NCBI RefSeq assembly: GCF_000963255.1
Contig: NZ_JYOV01000017.1
Span: forward strand, 1 to 64,000
DNA length: 64,000 nucleotides
From: Streptococcus infantis
GTDB lineage: Bacteria > Bacillota > Bacilli > Lactobacillales > Streptococcaceae
Direction of reading: 5' to 3'
Below the pieces are notes generated by a model. It searched no databases. It saw nothing but the letters and a program-made list of their open reading frames with translations, and was not told where the DNA came from. Positions 61,757-64,000 of this stretch are shown here, in pieces (positions within the stretch are counted from its first letter, which is position 1; each line of letters opens with the position of its first letter). The position numbers and the translations under genes were made by a program.

Positions 61757-62692
61757 TTAGTAATCAGGACGAAGGACTCCAGTGACAGTTGCCTTGGTTG
61801 CTTCGTAGTCCCCATCAATAACAACCTTGATAATGCGTTTAGCATCCTCTTCAGGCGCCGGAACCAAAGGTAGACGAGTTGGACCTGCTTCGAATCCCAT
61901 ATAGTTGAGTACTGCCTTAACAGGTGCTGGACTTGGATAAGAGAAGAGAGCATTGACTTTAGGAATAAATTTACGTTGAATCGCTGCTGCCTTCTTCATA
62001 TCACTCTCTTCAATCGCAGTGAACATTTCATGCATTTCATCACCATTCGTATGAGAAGCAACAGAAATTACACCGTCAGCACCAAGATTCATAGCATGGA
62101 AGGCATCCCCATCTTCACCAGTGTATACCAAAAAGTCTTCAGGCTTATGCTCAATCAAGTAAGCCATATTGGCAAGACTGGTACATTCTTTGACACCGAT
62201 AATATTTGGATGTTCTGCCAAACGAAGTAAGGTATCAGGAGTCATTTCGACAACGACACGTCCTGGAATGTTATAAATAATAATTGGCAAATCAGAAGCA
62301 TCTGCAATAGCTTTAAAGTGTTGATACATACCTTCTTGGGATGGTTTGTTATAGTAAGGAACAATCGCAAGACCAGCCGCAAAACCACCAAACTCTGCTA
62401 CTTCTTTGACGAACTCGATAGAGTCACGTGTGTCATTGGTACCAACACCGGCAATTAAAGGAACTCGTCCGTTGACAACCTTTTGAACAGCTGCAAACAG
62501 CTGAAGCTCCTCATCGTGAGTTAGAGTTGGACTCTCAGCAGTTGTTCCTGCTAGGAGGATTCCGTCTGTATGATGTGCTAATAAATGTTCAATCAACTTT
62601 GGAATGGCATCGAAATTGATAGAGCCATCTTCATGAAAAGGAGTAATAAAGGCTGTGATAATTTTACAATCTTTTAAATCTTGATAAGACAT
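61757..62692 (-). CDS. dapA: 4-hydroxy-tetrahydrodipicolinate synthase
   Basis: 311 residues; condenses pyruvate with aspartate semialdehyde. Schiff-base Lys in IGVKECTSL, Tyr in [19 protein letters not shown] near residue 45. Start at MSYQDLKD (62692) preceded by AAAGGTG; the ATG at 62701 adds three residues. It follows asd, whose product is its substrate. Confidence 0.97.
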   Translation of the reverse strand: MSYQDLKDCKIITAFITPFHEDGSINFDAIPKLIEHLLAHHTDGILLAGTTAESPTLTHDEELQLFAAVQKVVNGRVPLIAGVGTNDTRDSIEFVKEVAEFGGFAAGLAIVPYYNKPSQEGMYQHFKAIADASDLPIIIYNIPGRVVVEMTPDTLLRLAEHPNIIGVKECTSLANMAYLIEHKPEDFLVYTGEDGDAFHAMNLGADGVISVASHTNGDEMHEMFTAIEESDMKKAAAIQRKFIPKVNALFSYPSPAPVKAVLNYMGFEAGPTRLPLVPAPEEDAKRIIKVVIDGDYEATKATVTGVLRPDY

Positions 62693-62717
62693 ACAAAACA
62701 CCTTTCTATTTTAAAGA

Positions 62718-62737
62718 AGGAGTTCAAAAGAACTCCT
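62718..62737 (-). terminator. Hairpin between asd and dapA
   Basis: AGGAGTTC pairs perfectly with GAACTCCT around TTTT, followed by TCTTT on the minus strand. Probably a weak terminator or a stabiliser that sets the asd to dapA ratio. Confidence 0.55.
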
Positions 62738-62742
62738 ACACA

Positions 62743-63819
62743 TTATTTCAATTCAAATTTTAATTCAGCTGTTGGGCGAACCAATCCACGTTCGTGAAGT
62801 GTTTCTGCGATTTGAACTGAGTTCCAAGCAGCACCCTTAAGAAGGTTATCAGAAACTACCCACATATGAATACCTTTTTCTGCATCCAAATCTTTACGGA
62901 TACGTCCAACGAAAGTATCACGTGAACCGACAGCATTTACTGCTTGAGGATAGATTTGGTGAGCAACATCGTCTTCAAGAACTGCACCTGGGAAGGCAGC
63001 AATAGCAGCTTTCACTTCTTCGATTGGTGCTACTTCTTTCGTTTCAATATAGACTGACTCAGAGTGAGCTGACAAAACTGGAATACGTACACATGTTGCT
63101 GATACGGCAATGCTATCGTCTTCCATGATTTTCTTGGTTTCATTCGTCATCTTCATCTCTTCGTAAGTGTAGTCATTGTCAGTGAAGACGTCAATTTGCG
63201 GAAGAGCATTGAAGGCAATTGGATAATGTTTCTTATCGCCACCTGAAGGCAGGATTTCCGCATGCAAATCACGCGGATTTACACCATCATTCAAGACTTC
63301 ACGAAGCTCACGTTGGGTTTCAAGAATTGCTCCCATACCAGCACCTGAAACTGCTTGATAAGTTGAAACGATGATACGGTCCAATCCCCATTTTTGACGA
63401 ACGGGCTCAAGAGCCACCATCATTTGAATTGTTGAACAGTTAGGACAAGAGATAATTCCGTTGTGAGCATCAAGGGCGTGGGCATTCACTTCAGGAACAA
63501 CCAATGGTACATCTGGATTTTGACGGAAATAAGAAGTGTTATCTACGACAACTGCGCCTGCCTTAACAGCATAAGGTGCGTATTTTGCAGAAGTTGATCC
63601 ACCAGCTGAGAAAAGAGCAATATCAACCCCTTCAAAAGCGTCTTCTGTTGTTTCTTCGATGGTCACATCTTGACCTTTGAATTGCAAAACCTTTCCTGCA
63701 GAACGTGCAGACGCAAGGTAACGAATCTTATCGATAGGAAGAGTTGATTCTTCCAACATTTTGATCATTTGAGCACCAACGGCACCTGTAGCGCCGACAA
63801 CAGCAACTGTGTATCCCAT
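62743..63819 (-). CDS. asd: Aspartate-semialdehyde dehydrogenase
   Basis: 358 residues; NADPH-dependent reduction of aspartyl phosphate to the semialdehyde. [13 protein letters not shown] binds NADP; the catalytic Cys is in [21 protein letters not shown] and the His in [10 protein letters not shown] follow. Starts the asd-dapA unit. Confidence 0.97.
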   Translation of the reverse strand: MGYTVAVVGATGAVGAQMIKMLEESTLPIDKIRYLASARSAGKVLQFKGQDVTIEETTEDAFEGVDIALFSAGGSTSAKYAPYAVKAGAVVVDNTSYFRQNPDVPLVVPEVNAHALDAHNGIISCPNCSTIQMMVALEPVRQKWGLDRIIVSTYQAVSGAGMGAILETQRELREVLNDGVNPRDLHAEILPSGGDKKHYPIAFNALPQIDVFTDNDYTYEEMKMTNETKKIMEDDSIAVSATCVRIPVLSAHSESVYIETKEVAPIEEVKAAIAAFPGAVLEDDVAHQIYPQAVNAVGSRDTFVGRIRKDLDAEKGIHMWVVSDNLLKGAAWNSVQIAETLHERGLVRPTAELKFELK

Positions 63820-63864
63820 AACAAACCTCTTTCGGAATTTTCTAAAAATTTCTATAATAGAAAC

Positions 63865-63870
63865 ATTATA
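63865..63870 (-). promoter_or_regulatory. -10 of the asd promoter
   Basis: TATAAT on the minus strand, 46 bases before the asd ATG; -35 poor (CTTTTC region). Confidence 0.5.
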
Positions 63871-63932
63871 CTACTTTTTACCAAAATTGAAAAGTCTTTT
63901 TCCTATCTATTTTCTGAAATTGACAAGAAAAG

Positions 63933-63987
63933 GCGGTGGGACAGAAATCGATAGAAAAAGTCTCGATTTCGTAGTCCCAGCCCCGCG
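63933..63987. repeat. Imperfect inverted repeat at the right edge
   Basis: GGTGGGACAGAAATCGA pairs with TCGATTTCGTAGTCCCAGCC around about 9 bases. Such GGTGGGACAGAAATCG hairpins recur between genes in oral streptococci as I recall. The window ends 13 bases later, so its context is cut. Confidence 0.6.
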
Positions 63988-64000
63988 AGGATGATTAGGA

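Overview
The window looks like a piece of a Streptococcus chromosome from the Mitis group (S. pneumoniae, mitis, oralis, sanguinis and relatives). The evidence is low-GC sequence, near-identity of remembered proteins (LepA, enolase, DapA, TopA, DprA, LacG) to pneumococcal/viridans versions, two histidine-triad (Pht) surface proteins beside the zinc lipoprotein AdcAII, a BOX repeat, a ComX-type cin-box in front of dprA, and the lac tagatose pathway next to a Gat-type galactose PTS. Species cannot be fixed from the sequence alone. All recognised genes except one (the YueI-like gene at 30190) are on the minus strand, so the layout below follows minus-strand transcription, from high to low coordinates.

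Layout. 61757-64000: asd and dapA (lysine/diaminopimelate branch). 58586-61655: cin-box, dprA, topA, followed by a BOX element. 56543-58328: small conserved genes (DUF454, cutC, MmcQ/YjbR). 50557-56458: leucine operon leuA-leuB-DUF1294-leuC-leuD-yrdC-like, preceded by a leader-peptide attenuator. 47042-50342: an McrBC-like type IV restriction system whose mcrB has an internal second start. 43807-46976: guaC and a purine-riboswitch-controlled xpt-pbuX. 38486-43713: ligA, a diacylglycerol-kinase-like gene, intracellular pullulanase. 32469-38155: glycogen operon glgB-C-D-A with a promoter-proximal cre. 30633-32406: serB and glycerate kinase. 28721-30093: enolase. 22438-28521: xseA-xseB-ispA-tlyA-argR-recN-phosphatase cluster. 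20536-22416: lepA. 19730-20388: an unrecognised lipoprotein. 8003-19593: gatA-B-C, lacX, lacABCD and lacTFEG. 1-7883: a Pht protein, and adcAII with a second Pht protein, both behind AdcR-like operators.

How it fits together. The gat/lac block imports galactose and lactose by PTS, isomerises galactose-6-phosphate (LacAB), phosphorylates (LacC) and cleaves (LacD) to triose phosphates; LacG hydrolyses lactose-6-phosphate. A LacT antiterminator site and overlapping terminator are visible before lacT, and cre-like sites lie at the gat, lacT and glg promoters, so catabolite control probably links sugar uptake to glycogen metabolism. AdcAII and the Pht proteins form a zinc-scavenging set under one operator type.

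The most interesting points are the two-start McrB with a poorly recognised N-terminal region, a purine riboswitch with a flipped helix-closing pair followed by two extra hairpins before xpt, the leucine leader peptide, a 120-base tandem repeat between lacE and lacG derived partly from the lacE 3' end, recent-looking internal duplications in both Pht genes, and two genes (yueI, ligA) that look leaderless. I did not find a clearly new multi-gene system; most of the window is core chromosome.
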